DNA of 64,000 bases from Marchantia polymorpha subsp. ruderalis (GCA_037833965.1 AP031352.1:19262501-19326500); one strand, 5' to 3'; counted from the stretch's first letter, positions 18,564-32,468 are shown. Translations and numbers: made by a program. Notes: generated by a model from the letters alone, not told the origin.

Positions 18564-20560
18564 CTTCTCTCTTCACCTTCAACTGCGAAGACATTTTCAA
18601 TTCAGCTAGATGCCACAAAGGTGTGTCGCATTGAGAAGTTCAATTGACAGCATATGCCTTCGTTACATCGATGACACGATCTGCAACTCACATATGTGGA
18701 TGTTGTTGGCCGGAAAGAATGCCAATCAGCCCTCTTCACGCCTCCTTATCACACGTTTACAGCTAAGCAAAAAACTTTGCACCCACATCAGAAAGTTATA
18801 CCTGAACTGCACAACTCCAAACAAACGATTCGGAAGTCAAGTATTCCTCACTAAGCTCCAGATAATGTACAGGTGACACTAGATCGCTTGATACATATCC
18901 AGCAATGGGACTATCTAGTAGAGTTGCTCATTGCTCATTTGCTAGTAAATAAGCTCGTGCCTCCTTGATGATGTCTTCAAAGGACACGTCCATCACAGCG
19001 TGAAGAAGATCGAGTGAAGAGGTGAAAAAAAAAGCGCCATTGTCAGCCTCAGTACAGGGTATAACTTCGCATCCGAATGACAGGCTGATCAATCTCAAAA
19101 AAAGTTGCTGTTTCTCAAGCTATACACGTGATAACCTTTTTTTCTCGAGCTTGATACTCACATAAAGATTGACCAACGGTGAGAGCACCTTGAGGGAAAC
19201 TCACGTTACAAAGTAAATATTTACATCGACTGGTACATCAGGCAGACACTTGGAAACAACGACAATGGGCTACAGGTTTTTTATATTCGAACTGGATGCC
19301 TACAAATGCATGGACGCATCCTATCGCAATTCTTAATGAAGTACACATGCTGACATTGAGCACTTCGTAGCACTGCAACTTAGGACGTAGAATAAAGGGG
19401 ATCCACCATCGAAGAATAAATTTGAAACTGGGTCGTTGTGACAAATATATTTTCCCTGCTTCAAACTTATAAGAGAAAACGGAAACGTATATGTAACTTT
19501 CACTTTGCAAGATGTTACTCTGCGGGTCTGTAGAGTGCCTTCACGTCGAGTTATCGCATCCTTATGAATTTCCAATTATGTTGTAACATTCAGATTTCGC
19601 GATGTCATAAGATGAGGAAGGTTGTTAAAAACACAAGATTGCTTTGATGTATATACTTGGCGCATATGTAATTCTTAACATTACCTTCGACCAAATTAGA
19701 CTCACCTCAAAGTCACAGTCTGGGGGTTTACACAGCTATCCTTTAGACTTGAAGTAAGAGAGGTAGGCGCTTGTCTACATCTAAGTGCACAAGTTTCTGC
19801 CGCGGATATGAGCAAGCATCAATCCTCTCTCAAACTTGTAATAAAAGCGAGTCAGTGAACATTTTAAAAACGCCATCAGAACTGTATTCAACCATAGACG
19901 ATGCTTATATACGGGACTTTTTCTCCTTCAAGGAACTATGACGAGAAAAACACGATGTGGAATGGAAGAGAACGCCTAGATCACACTCGACCATGTCCGG
20001 AAAAGATACAGTCTTCACAGCATCATGTCTTGTAGCTAAATCACATACTCACGGAACTCGACTTGAATGAATCAGCCCCAGGGACAGGTGTAAAATAGGA
20101 AAACTCATGGGGTCTCAGTGCTTCCCACACCGCATCTAAAGAACACCATAAGTCAAACCTCATCACCTTGGAACCTACGATCAAAAAGGGGCGTCACAGT
20201 AGTTGCACTAGAGCTACCAAAAGTCCCCGCGGTACAACCGACCCACTCTGTAAGGCCTGGGTTTCGAAATCACGAAAGTCAGTGATTTACGAATATCGAG
20301 AGGGCGAGGCACTTACTCCAACAATGTCTGATACGGGTTGACACACTCACAATCCAGCGTTCAAGCCATGCGATGACCCTACACGAGGAACCAAATTTGC
20401 TACGAAGGAGCTCCTGTGCCTAGACTTGTCAAAGGACTTGGGGAAAGACGAGACGGACGATAAGCGCACCAATACAGAGTAATACCTGACCCAAGTAAAC
20501 ACGAACGTAAAGCTCTCAACCGATCCAGGGATCCTGCGGGTCTTCACTTCTGCTTCAAAG
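18564..20560 (-). promoter_or_regulatory. Probable 5' leader intron and upstream region of the copine gene
   Basis: A splice acceptor-like TGTCTTCGCAG sits just upstream of the copine ATG, so a leader exon would start at 18582. This suggests a leader intron reaching toward the GC-rich region near 20.5 kb. The open frames here (for example 18610-18876 plus, 19238-19575 minus) lack recognisable motifs. The transcription start cannot be fixed from sequence. Confidence 0.35.
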
Positions 20561-21342
20561 TTTTGACCGCAAGAGCCGGACCGAGACGAGCTGTTTCAGA
20601 AAAGGGCTGGACCTCTTTAAATTCCTTCCCCTCTCCGTCTCCCTCTCCGCGTCCAATACTCCAAAACTGGCACAGTCTCTGCGTGCCTGCCTGCCTGCCT
20701 CCCTCCCTGCCTTACGGGATGGGCACAAATGCGGCACTAACGAAAGAAGAATGGGATGTTAAGACTGTCACAAAGGTTAGAAGAAAGAGGACGGCGGGCA
20801 GCTGAGGAGCTTCAGTTCAAAGCGCCTCCGGTCAAATTGGAGAAACGGATCCTGCCCATCGAGACACATCACCAACCAGCACGCACCAGCGGGGCACAAG
20901 GCAGACACATCCTTTTCCCGGCCGGGCTCTCGTCTTCCAGTGGTCGCCTCTCTTGCTGCGCATCAGATAAAAACTTCCACTTCCTCATGCGTTGCGCTTC
21001 TGTCCGTTTCCCTCTTCGCTCCCCTCTGGCAGTACCTGTCTCCTTCCTCTGTCAACGCCTGCACTGCCTGCCCTGACCAAAATGCTGCTGCAGGCCTCAG
21101 CCTTCTGGTCGTGGTGGGTCCTCGCTGGGGCCCATGTCCGCCAGCATATATTTTGTCACAGTCGTGCGACTTGTACACTGCGTAGCACTTTACGTACTCG
21201 TACAGTATTCCCTCCCTACGAAATTCCTCCGTCTCCGTCTCCAATCGTTGTTCACTGTTTCGGCACTCCATTCCCACTCACATGCTCCATCCTTTCGATT
21301 CAACTTCAAACTTTGAATCCCTTGACCTCCTTCTCAATTGGA
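20561..21342. promoter_or_regulatory. GC- and CT-rich region, candidate copine promoter/first leader exon
   Basis: This is the most GC-rich stretch upstream of the copine gene. It contains a pyrimidine-rich run on the plus strand (about 20626-20712, with CTGCCTGCCTGCCTCCCTCC). Many overlapping frames on both strands reflect GC content, not genes. Similar islands precede the other two recognised genes, which supports a promoter or leader role. Confidence 0.4.
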
Positions 21343-21365
21343 ATATATATATATATATATATATA
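21343..21365. repeat. (AT)n microsatellite
   Basis: An uninterrupted AT dinucleotide run of about 23 bases marks the switch from the GC-rich island to AT-rich DNA. Confidence 0.95.
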
Positions 21366-23780
21366 AGTGCTAGATTTGAAAGATTCACCTTTTGGGTTTG
21401 GACATTGAACCTTGCGTCCTCTAAGCAACAGTACACTAGGTATGGTTGAAAAAGTTGACACAAAGACAAAAATTGTATGATCTTCTCCATTAATGGATTC
21501 AGCTTTCTAACATTCTGACTCATGAATCATGACGAATTCCCATTCGATTTTTTAAAAAAAATCCTTTTAAGATATAGAAATTGGAAGTATGATTACATCA
21601 AGCTTGTTGGGCATTGGACTACTTCAACCATTCTCATTATCTCGAGCATATAAAGTAGAGAGTAAGTAATCAAGTACATAGATCAACCAGAAAGCAATCG
21701 ATTTAGGTCAGCCAAGGTGGAGGCCTGAGAAGACGATTATCCAAGGTTTACCTTGTCCTTAAGTCAATGCGTTATGTATGAAGTGACATATTATATAATC
21801 CCTCACCTTCTTAGATAGACATAGATGCATGTAGGCACCGTCGAGATTTGTGCATCTCAACGGTGAGTGCTGAGCAGGAAGCGTCTAGAAAAGGATGTTT
21901 GTATTAGTATTGCATTTCTTCGTTAAATATACGCTGGCTTCCACATTCGAGGTACTTGCTGAAGCGAGCCATGATATCATGTGCTAAATGTAAGTAAAGG
22001 TTGGCACTCAATCAGATCGAGTCAAAATGGGATTGCTTTTTCCCCGAAAACGCGTACCCCTAACCGTCGTGAAGGATGACAAATTGATGAATCCCTCGAA
22101 ACACGCATTCTGCACGGGTCTGAACAACAGTGAGAAGTGTTGTGCATTTGAGTTGGATTATTCCCACTTCATGGACTCTAAATTTACGACAGATTCTACA
22201 GGTTGTAAATATAATGAAATAAAATACATTCCAACAGAGACTATTCAAATCATTCATTTCCATTTAATTTGATGTCAACTCACCGTAGACTGGAAAATTG
22301 TGTCTGAGACAATTTGTTTCTTCTGTCTCTACAAAAAACGTAGACCTCCTAGTACTCCATGCCTTTAGATTATATACAAATGAGTATGGAGTGTAGAAGC
22401 AAGTTCACAAATCAGTTATCTTCTAAGAAGCTTCGATTGATAGACTTACTTCAAGATACTTTCATCTACTAAAGAGGGTATCACTTTATGATAGAGAAGT
22501 AGCTATTCTCCTTCCTCTTTTTAATGAAAACCACATCTGAAGCTTGAGATAAAAATTGAAATTGAGATTACATATATGTCTTCCTCCACCTGACCTTGGA
22601 TAGATCTATTTACACCTGGTACTTTCTTGCATTAACGTCCTTTTTTGGATTGGTTCTATATTAATGAGGAGAAAAGTATTCGGTTGCCTTATGCAACCCC
22701 GTGAGGAGATTTTAATATTCAAACACAAGTCCAATGTAAAAATTGAAGCAGATTCCCATTAAATTTGAGATTCCAACCTAATCAAATGATATTTATCAAC
22801 ATAACTAATGGAAGAGAACTTGCTGCATACTATCAAAGTCTTCAATTTATATGACCAAAGTCAACACTTTGGTCCAAGCAAAAGTAGGATTGACTTCCCA
22901 TTGAACAATATCCTACATCTGCGGACAAAATATCCGTACACTCCATAATAGTCTTTATGTGTCCAGAAGCAGTATGTAAAATATACATATCCATGTATGA
23001 AATATATATTTATTATAAATACGCGAGTTGTAAATTTCCAATTCACAAATGTCAGCAATGACAAAATATGTGAAGATTGTACACCTTGTAGTTTTCATTT
23101 AATTGCATTGAATTTTGAATGTATCTAGCCAGACTTTGTATGATGGTTCTGATACATAAAGAAAAACTATGTATATTATTTATATATGTTTATAAAAACC
23201 TTCACATGAAATCCAAAGTTTATAACCTCAATTTATTAGAAACAAATAATAGCAGGCATATTAAAAATTTAATGTAATAATAAAATATATTATATAGCAT
23301 TAAGATTGTTAAATAGCATTTATCTTCTTTCTGACTATTTCATTTTGATTATATTAATAATATCTCAATATGTTGAGGAATCCATTTATTTTGAGTTATT
23401 TTCAATCATTTAATAACCATGTAGAATTTGCATATATATATTCGCAATGCTAAAGCCATTGTGAGCTATATGCACCATCATTCTGAATTTACTTCCAGGT
23501 GCTTGAAATTGAATGAGAAATAACTCGAACTATGAATATTTTGACATCTTACACATACATTGTGCACATTCTTCTTTGGCAATGAAGCAGTTAAAAGAAT
23601 GACAGAAGAGATAATTGTTATAGAATAATGAAAGATGTTTATTTATTTCCACGAATGGTTTATCTAACTTTTAAATTGTTATCTGCTAATACAGATACAG
23701 TAGTCTGGTCAGTAGGCTAAACTCCCATGTTATCCTGTATTCGAACGCCCAAGGTTGAACCGTACGTTGTCTTGTAGGCA
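21366..23780. other. AT-rich intergenic DNA
   Basis: No gene recognised. The 81-codon frame at 22027-22272 and others have no motif and atypical composition for the window's real exons. Confidence 0.5.
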
Positions 23781-23816
23781 GAGTAGGAGCTACGTCATAG
23801 AGTCATTCCTTGCAAC

Positions 23817-24026
23817 ATGCGCAATACGTTGGACCAACTTTGGACAGCTTTCAGGCCTGGAACATGGAATGAGCCTTATGGACAAATCCTGTTCTGGCTG
23901 GCCATGAAGCTTTACAAGTTTGGAAACTACTTTGCAGAGCACATAGACAGTTTCAGATACCTTGAAAAAATCAGATGGCTTTATTTTATTGCCTCCACCG
24001 AACAAGCATTGTGTCAAATATCATGA
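23817..24026 (+). other. Coding-like 69-codon open frame, unidentified
   Basis: The frame runs from ATG to TGA within a GC-richer islet. Its product is rich in Trp, Phe, Tyr and Leu (four Trp), with balanced charged residues and little of the Lys/Ile/Asn bias of chance AT-rich frames. It could be an exon, a gene fragment or a small protein. I recognise no family. No promoter or poly(A) context stands out, and the antisense frame (23790-24017) is equally open, so chance remains plausible. Confidence 0.2.
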
Positions 24027-26991
24027 GATACAGAAATAAAGTTGCCGAATGGTCAATAAGGATATGCTTAGAGGGTATAACTTATTCCCTTGGTTTGATC
24101 GGATGCACTTCAATTGGTAGGATGAATGATTACTATCTATTGTAGGTGCTTGGAGCCGGTCGTAATATACGGATACGTCTCGAACTCCCACATTGCACCT
24201 ACTACTACTGATAACCGTATGGTTAATAGTATGGACTACACTTATTTAGATAGCGAGTACTACCTATTCCAGTTGACACCAATATTGTGCAACAGAATAT
24301 TTTTCAGCAATTATACCTGTAAATTTACATTTCAAGTGCATAATCACTCTATACTGTACATGGGGGTTAGGAAATCACCGAAGCGCCAATATTTTATATC
24401 AATCAGTTTTCTTCTGAATTAAAATTTGAAATCGGTCGACGCACTCTTAATACTGTGAATTATTTCACATTCCTTAAAGTACAATTCACATAGTTCCTCA
24501 GTTGTGTGAACTCACTAATTGGCAATTATTCCTAAATAGTGTGTACAATTGGACCCAAATCAGCACTGTCAAAGTTAAACGCTTCGTCGTGAATCTCATC
24601 TTCCGGGACCACGGGAATGAGATAAAGCACCGGAGTTGCTTTATCCGGATACAGCACCGTTGGAAGTAGAAGCGTTTCTTACGGGTGTGAGGTCTGCTGT
24701 GTGGGAACTTAATAAGATTAAACATACTTGCAACAAATGTGTCTCATACTAATTATGATTTCTAAAAAGATAAAATGATGATTTCTTATGGTGAGTTCGT
24801 TACAATCCCTACTAATGTTTGTTACACGCCAGGTTTCAATCTTTTAGTACCATAACATATATCACCCTTCTAAAAGGAATTATACTTTGCACTCATACAT
24901 CATTATGAATTCTAAGAGTTGAAGATCACCGGCGAATAACATTGTAAAATTAAGATTCACAAATATGTTTTTGATTTTTTTGTTGCAAATCGAAAAGATA
25001 TATGATTATGATGCTAAAAAAATACATGATAATTTTATGAAACATGATAAGAAAATAAAAGATACATTGTGTTAAAAAGTATCATATATCAACATACAAT
25101 ACTACAATATATTTCATTAACTATAGCAAAATGTTTTAAAAAAATTTGAATGGTTCAATGGAACAACAATTGATTATAGTATATATTAACAATGAACGCA
25201 ATGTAATATGCATGTTGCAATATTATTTGATTTTACTGTGTTTCATAAATAGTTTGAGCTATAATAAATTTGATATTGGACTTTTTCTCATGAGGGCTGA
25301 ATACTTAGAAAAACAATGTTAAAGAAAAACATGTGTGATGATTTTTTCTAATGAATCACTTTGATAAACTAATCAAAGACAGATAGAATCTATGTATTAA
25401 GACATTGTTTGTATCACAAATTGTTATGATACACATTTCTGATTTCTAAATTTTAATATGTTTGAATAAAATATCTATCTGAATTAAAATAATATTTTTT
25501 AGTTAAGTTTATTTTCATACATTAAAATAACAAGTATAAGAAACTAAATGTAATGTTTATAACAAATACATAACAGATTCATGAAGATCATGCTTAATAT
25601 TTTTCATAAAAGTAAATCAAATTATTTTGAAATTTAGAAGAATTTAATTTTTAATGATCTTATATGCATTTTTTGATTATATAAATAAAAGCTTCATATG
25701 AATAAAAATGTTGTTAAAAATCAAACTTCCCATCATGATTAAAAAGTGTGTTAAATAGTTATAAATTTATTTATTAAATCTTTCTTTTATTAAAAAATAT
25801 AGTTATGGATATTGATTATCATTTATAATATTATGCACATATATTTGTATTTAAAAAATTAAAAAATTTGTAAATGAAAATAAATTTTATTATTTTATAA
25901 TTATTAAAATCAAAATTATATAAATTATTTCAAGTAGCATATTGAAAAATGATTAAAATTATTTTGTAAGTTATTTTTAATCATTTTTCATAAATTTTAT
26001 AAATATAAAAGAAGAATATAATAATAAAAGCATAATAAATAAAAAAACAAAATTTCATAGTATAAAATACTTAATTAATCTACCTATTGTGAGTAAATTT
26101 GATAAAATTAAAATGTGAATTTTGTTTATCCATTTTTGTGATTCATTAATGTGTGATAGAGTCAATCTTTAATAATTATATGAAAGATTGATTTATCAAA
26201 TTTTAACAAATTTTAACATTCTTATAATTTTCTTTATTTGAGAGAAAAAAGTACACATGCTTTTTGTTCAAATGCACTTAAATAAAATCTTGTATGATCT
26301 CATAGTGATATATTAATTAAATTTAAAAATATATTGAGTATGTGTTTCATGATTTCAAATTGAAATTTGTTATGTTCTTTCATGTATGTTAATAATCACA
26401 AAAAATTGTGTTCGTAAATAATTATTTTGTTCATCCAGTTGTTTTTACCCATGCATTTTTGCAATTTGTAACTATTTAATTTTTAAAAAAATTTAGGAAA
26501 ATAATAATAATTATTATTTTAATCATAATACAAGAATAATTGTTTTTCTAACAAAAAAACCAAAAAATAAATTTTATCATAATTTTCAAATTTTTTTAAA
26601 ACATGTTGATAATCAATATGATTATTGCTCAACAATTTTGTATCTTGTGCATCAGATTTTATATTTTTTTGACAATCATTGTCAAATATGATTACTATTT
26701 ACTCTAATTGTATTCATTGTAAAATAAATAAATCATTTTTCTTAATTTAAATCACACAATTAAAAAATATTTTATTTTTATCATGATAAATTTTCTTTTT
26801 TGTCACAAATATGTCAAAATATGTTTTATTAATTTATATTAGTTTTAAAATTTTGATATTCAACATTTATTTTGATTTAAATATTTATAGTTCAATGTAT
26901 CATGTAAAAATAGTAGTATATTTATAGTTCAACATATATCATCAAAATATATATGTAAATCAAAATATTTTGATACATAGTTATGTTGATC
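24027..26991. other. AT-rich gene desert
   Basis: Apart from a short GC-richer patch at about 24550-24720, the sequence is extremely AT-rich with frequent stops. No element is recognised. Confidence 0.6.

Positions 26992-27016
<25 letters not shown>
26992..27016. repeat. (AT)n microsatellite
   Basis: An AT dinucleotide run of about 25 bases, shortly before a GC-richer islet. Confidence 0.95.
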
Positions 27017-27022
<6 letters not shown>

Positions 27023-27069
27023 CATGCATTTTATCTAGCATATAAATGATAAATATAAAAATATTGAAA

Positions 27070-27307
27070 AAACTCTGCGGGGCTGGCAAAACTCCTGAGT
27101 CCCAAATCCCCGGAAATGGCTGAGTTAGCTAAAGCCTTGTTAAGAGAGATGCGAGCCGATAACGAGCTAGTAACCGACATTCGGGACTCGCAGAAAAACT
27201 TCCACCTGGCTTTATTTTACTTGATGAGTCTCCATCGTAACACATCACGTATTGATTACCCTATGAGATCTCATCAAGAGTTCACTTTATACATATTTCA
27301 TTATTAA
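27070..27307 (+). other. GC-richer coding-like islet with a 63-codon frame
   Basis: In the middle of a very AT-rich desert, a block of about 240 bases has ordinary gene-like composition. It contains an ATG-initiated frame (27116-27307) beginning MAELAKALLREMRADNELV, a plausible amphipathic helix. The frame degenerates toward its end. It may be a gene or transposon fragment copied into the desert. No family is recognised. Confidence 0.25.
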
Positions 27308-29700
27308 TCAGTGGTACAAAAGAAGGAGCAAACATGAATGAAAGTAGGCCGCGGATCAAATAAACATTTTATAAAAATAGAAAAAAATTTGTAGTGACTG
27401 GTAACATGATTTTAAAAATAAAATTGTAAGAAAAGAAATGAATCATGTTGTGCACCGTCAAAGTATCATGCATGAGTATTGAGAGTTCACTTCCTTAAGT
27501 TTAAGACTCAGTAAAGTAAGTTTTGAGTGTGGTGATTTGAATGCTACGTACTCTTAGACAAGTGAACATTATCAAGTTTCAATACTTCTTGCGGCAATGA
27601 TATTCACCTTAGAACACACAACATTTCAAAATCTGCAACTCTTGCAACCTTTAATTGCATTGAAAAAAATGTCTTTTCGATCAAGTGCATTCTCTCATAC
27701 TCCTTTACTGTTCGATTCTCCTCATGCACTATCGATTAATAGTAGATAATGGGTTATATATACTTGTAAGTTATTTGTGTTACAATGAAGTCTCATGAAA
27801 TATATATTTTTTTAATAATTAAAAATAATTAATCAAATTAAATAAATGATTTCAATTTAGATAGAATAACATATAATAGATGGAAAGTTTATGACTTAGT
27901 TATATTTTTTAATATTGATATTTATTTGTATCACGTGCATGTTTCTTAAAATACAAATAAAAATATAATTATATATTTTAATTATTTAAAAAATGTTACA
28001 AATATTACACTGGTAAATTTTGATTTTTTTTAAAATTTTTACATTAAATATGTTTAATTATTTTTAAATATTTTTTTGCATATTTTTTTATTATGATTTG
28101 ATGAAAATTTACATATTCGCGAGGATGAATTATAATTTTGAAGCATAGTACAAAAAATTCAAAGAATAGAAAACTCAAATTTGAAAAAATATGTAACTTT
28201 TAAATATATATTTAAAAAATTATATTAGATAACAAATAAAAATTTTACTACTATTCAATATTTATTATATAATTTTTAATAAAATATTTGATGAGTTTGA
28301 ATGAAAAAGTAATAAAATTTTTTACATTCTAATATTTTGCAATTTATATATATAAATTTTTGAATAATAATAATACGTCTTTTCATGTGAAAAATTAACC
28401 ATTACAGATTATCAAAACATCAAAATTTATAAAATTGAGATTGCAATAAATTTGAATGTTTTTTTCATACTTCTTAAAAATCATAAAACATGGTATGAAT
28501 GAATCTTTTAATGCTTATACAATGTATTCAAGTTCAGATTTTACATCATTCCAATAAATTGATTGAATAAATTGTTATATTATTAATTGTATGTCATATT
28601 TTTAGGTATCATAACTAATGTTCATGCTATTTATTTTGATCCATGAAATTAATTGAAGATATATATATTATAATATGATTGTACGAAAATGAATTAATTT
28701 TTTCAAACAATGAAAAACACATTTACGTATATGTTATATCAATTCACATGATTTAAGATTGCATATTTTCATATAATTTGATTCAAAATAATCAATAATT
28801 GAATTTTGATAAATTTATTAATTAAAAATTTACATTTTTTTTAAGTAACAAGTTCCAAATGTTTGTGGAATAATTCTAACATTATATAAATTTTAAAATG
28901 AATTCTTCTTAAATAAAAATAATATATTCTATCAAATAAATTATTCAATTTGAATATCATATTTCAATTTATTTTCAAATCAATTGAAGTATGATGAAAA
29001 TATTTTTCATATAAGAAAAATTATACATTATTGCAATATGAATTGAATTTTTTCTTTATTTTGATTCAATATAAATCTCAACTACAAAGCATACATTTGT
29101 TTATATGTGTTCTCAAACATCTATGTGTGATTGCATGCTTGAAATAATGATTCTGTAAAATAATAGTTAAGCATGTTCTATTTTATTTCAATTTTTTTTA
29201 ATTTAGTGATATAATAATTAATAAAAAATGTGAGATTTTTGTATAATGCAAAAATTCTAAATAATTGTTGATCAACTCTTTTTTATTAGACGTTGATATT
29301 GGAATGATCTTTTAAGTGATACAAATATTGTGACAGCATTCATCATGTTGAGTTATTGTAAATGTTCAATCAGACATAATGTGGTCAATTAAATACTATA
29401 TGATTTAAATTTTCTTGATTTTGATAAAAATTGAATTTACTAATTAACTTAAAGTTACATTTTGTAAATTTTTTTTCTAAACGCCAATTTAAAAATAAAT
29501 GAATAATTGGAATATCGCTATTACTAATGTAAAAGTTCCAACAATTCCTATGGATCATAAGCTAGCTTATTACAAAAATTAAATAGTTTATGTTTATTAA
29601 ACTAACTCATAACTTGAGAAATTGTCTGTCAATTGACATTAATCATAAGTATGTATATTCATCTTTCTTTTGAAATAATAATTTTATAGATACATTTATA
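27308..29700. other. AT-rich gene desert
   Basis: Long AT-rich stretch with A/T homopolymers and no open frames of note. Confidence 0.65.
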
Positions 29701-30180
29701 TTGAAATCCTTGATTCGCCGCTCTTCTTAAATTAAGGGTCTTAAATTGGGACCTAGCGGCTCTGACGTGCTATCGAGATAGACTTTCGCAACTACCGATA
29801 GATTAGATACTTATTCTCTTGGTTTGGAGAGTGTGCTATAGTTGGTGGCTACAAGCATGAGACCCTTGGATCTGATGACACTGCTACTAGATGGTGAACA
29901 TGGCTTACCCAGATTCTTGTGATATCTGATTCCTCCAATAATAGCGGAAGGCATTAATGCTCCGGCCCAACACCCTGATGTACTCCTCGAACTCCTTCTA
30001 ACTTCACGTTGGTTCCAAAGCATCATACCATTGAGTCATCATCACCCCTTCCATCAATAAGTATATCAATTCAGCCCAGTTTATTGCGCCTGCAAAGATG
30101 AAGCAGTTAAATCTCTTCAACGTTATGACCCTTTACCGGCTAACAAATAAACATTCGCCCTCTCAATTGTACTAGTTTTC
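29700..30180 (-). pseudogene. GC-richer decayed coding-like fragment
   Basis: This block is compositionally distinct from the desert to its left. On the minus strand one frame (29811-30026) is open for 71 codons. A second frame gives protein-like stretches with stops, for example EFEEYIRVLGRSINAFRYYW. That mixture suggests a frameshifted coding relic, possibly of transposon origin. No family identified. Confidence 0.25.
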
Positions 30181-31114
30181 CTTCGTCACTTGATAAGGTC
30201 CGGACAAGCAGCTCTTGGGTCCCCATTTAATACGTCAAATCTTATTACTCTCCGTCGGGTAGACTTGTGCGAAGAAAGAAGAACAAGAATAACCATACCT
30301 ACAGAGTTTGATCTTCATCGTACGGTGCGTGTTTTTTTTAAAAATAATTGCTTACTATCCCCGTACATCAGGGTCAGTGAATTTTTTAAAGTAAACTTCG
30401 TTGCTACAGATCCTGTTTTCTTCCTTAACCGATTTCTATTGTCTCCAACCACACAGCTTCTGTAGCAGTTGCTATCTGTCATATACATCTTTGTTTTACC
30501 GGACTCTGATTTTATCACTCCCTGTATTTGCTTTCATATGTCTACACTTCGCAGCCAATATAAACAACCTCCACTGCTGGTTTCTGGCGTTAGGGCTGTT
30601 TCGCCAATGAAGCAATCACAGACACTTATTCTACGTACTGTGGCGGTTTAAAGAAGAATCTGGAGGAAAGCTGGTGGAAATAAAGGCTCTGAATGTGGAA
30701 CATTGGTCAGAACGTACTGCGGATATGGGCTTCGGAAGTAGCTTACAATCGGCGGCGACAACATATGCCGGCTTTTTCTGCTGATGCCTTTAGGTTCTCG
30801 CTTCCAACTGTCGGAATTTCAGGGATAATGCCGGCAGCATGTGGGAACGGTGTCGGTAGAAACCGAATTCGGCCTCGGGAAGGAGTGCAGATCGAGAAGA
30901 GGCGAGACGAGGGGGCTACCGATGCAACCGGCGTCAGCATCCGGTTGGAGCCTCGGCGTAACAGCTGACCCTGCGAAGGGTGGCCGGTTCGGCATCTCGG
31001 CCCGGACGTGCAGGTGTCCTGGTGACCTGGCACTTGGCTTTCTTCCGTTTCTCGTCTGCCGCTGACGGTACTCTCGTTCCTTTCGTACATGGCCGGGGAG
31101 AGTTGGTTGGCCTT

Positions 31115-31203
31115 CTTCGAGGACAGGACAGGACAGGAAAGGCAAGGGAAGGGAAGGGAACAGGACCGGAAGGGAAGGCGAGGGAAGGCAAGGGACGGGG
31201 GCA
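31115..31203 (+). repeat. Purine-rich tract with GGACA and GGGAA repeats
   Basis: GGACAGGACAGGACAGG is followed by repeated AAGGGAAGGGAAGGG-type words, nearly all purine on the plus strand. It lies in the upstream island of the 32469 gene and resembles pyrimidine-rich tracts near 20.65 and 55.8 kb. Confidence 0.85.
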
Positions 31204-32326
31204 GGGCTCAGGGCTTTGGGATTGATTGTTCTTGCCTTCACTCGCTCGCCACTCAGTCGCAGCTCGCACCTCTTTCACTCACCAGTCACATGAAACCTGC
31301 CGGTCAATGACAAGAGACGAACGAATTCCGATTCTCAATCGCACTGCAAGAGCATCATGATTCATGACATGCAATCGACCCGGTTACAGACTTCGCGTTC
31401 GCGTTGCTAGAAAAGTAATTTAAAGCCGAAACGCCACATTCGCCCCAGGCACCATCTCGGTTGCAATTGGCTCGCGAGGAATGGCAATGAAACCCGCCTC
31501 GATTTTTGGCTCTTGGAATTCGGGTGATGCCTCTGAATAGTCGGGGCGGCGTGATTCATCCAATATTTGTTTGATTCATACGCACAGAAGATACAGGCGA
31601 GCAGGAGGAGCAGCAGCAGAGTGTGTGGGCGACAGACAGAACCGGACCACGATCGAAGTTATAAAGCAACAGTTGAGCAGTAGGGGCGAGAGGAGAGGCG
31701 GTGTGTGAGGTTTCTCGGGCAGTAGTTTGTGTAGAGGGGTGCTGGAATAGTTGACAGGTGACGTCTGTGTATTATAGTCCGAGATAGAGCGGAGAGACGA
31801 CAAGTGCAGCACAAGGTGCGAGAACAGAAGCTTGACGATGACATCATCTGCTCTCTGTCAGGAAGACGACGACGTTCGTAAGTAAATGATCGAATGGACG
31901 AAGAATCAATCGCTGTCCACGAGCTTTTGAGTCGAATTTTTGCTGGCGTGGGTCGGTGGGTGGGCGGGCAGGAGGGCAATTCGACGGTGATGTGAGGCGC
32001 TGCATGATTTTCCTCGATAGGGAGAAGAAAGAGAACTTGCTTGGCCATCTGGTGAGTGCTGCGATGGCAGAAAGTCCGTAATTGAGGGCGAACCATGCTG
32101 GTAAATCTTGCGCAGTCTGCCGGTCAAGGAGGATCTCGCTGCTGGCCTGTGTCGTCGATTTAATCTCTTGTGCTGTGGCATGAGGAGTGGCTACATGCAC
32201 CTCGCGTTGGGAGGAAGGATTCTGCATGTGAGGCTCCTCAATCCATTATGTTAATTTAACATCACCGTGTGATCGCCTCGAACCGCATCGACACAATTTG
32301 AGTATCTGGCGATCCGTAACACCACC

Positions 32327-32351
32327 CAATATCCCATCACATGGGATATTG
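32327..32351. repeat. Perfect 11-bp palindrome with 3-base loop
   Basis: CAATATCCCAT and ATGGGATATTG flank CAC, about 120 bases upstream of the 32469 ATG. It may be a leader hairpin or a dyad binding site; no function is shown. Confidence 0.8.
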
Positions 32352-32468
32352 CTAAACCTCTTGGAAATCTAGGGAGCTGCGCGCGAGAAGCAAGCGAAGC
32401 GAACAGCATCTACTATTTAAGTGAACGCCGAGTCGATAAGTTTGTCTCGAGCATTATTTGAAGACGAA

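Larger units (their letters stand above)
30690..32468 (+). promoter_or_regulatory. GC-rich promoter and 5' leader of the single-exon membrane protein gene
   Basis: A GC-rich island with overlapping meaningless frames on both strands lies directly upstream of the 32469 start. It contains a TATA-like word (GTTATAAAGC, about 31658-31667) followed by G/A-rich sequence, and a good splice donor (TTCGTAAGTAA, about 31873-31883) that could begin a leader intron. An in-frame TAA at 32418-32420 closes the frame above the ATG. Start and splicing are inferred. Confidence 0.4.

Noticed and set aside
20230..20280. Possible T-loop (GGGTTTCGAAATC)
   Set aside because: No matching cloverleaf around it.
23700..23780. 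tRNA-like sequence with a TTCGAA word
   Set aside because: Acceptor, anticodon and T stems do not pair.
30743..31278. Several 90-140 codon minus-strand frames
   Set aside because: Pro/Ser-rich translations of the purine tract; upstream region of the 32469 gene.
32421..32468. Upstream extension of the membrane-protein frame
   Set aside because: The first codon is GTG right after TAA; the first ATG is at 32469.
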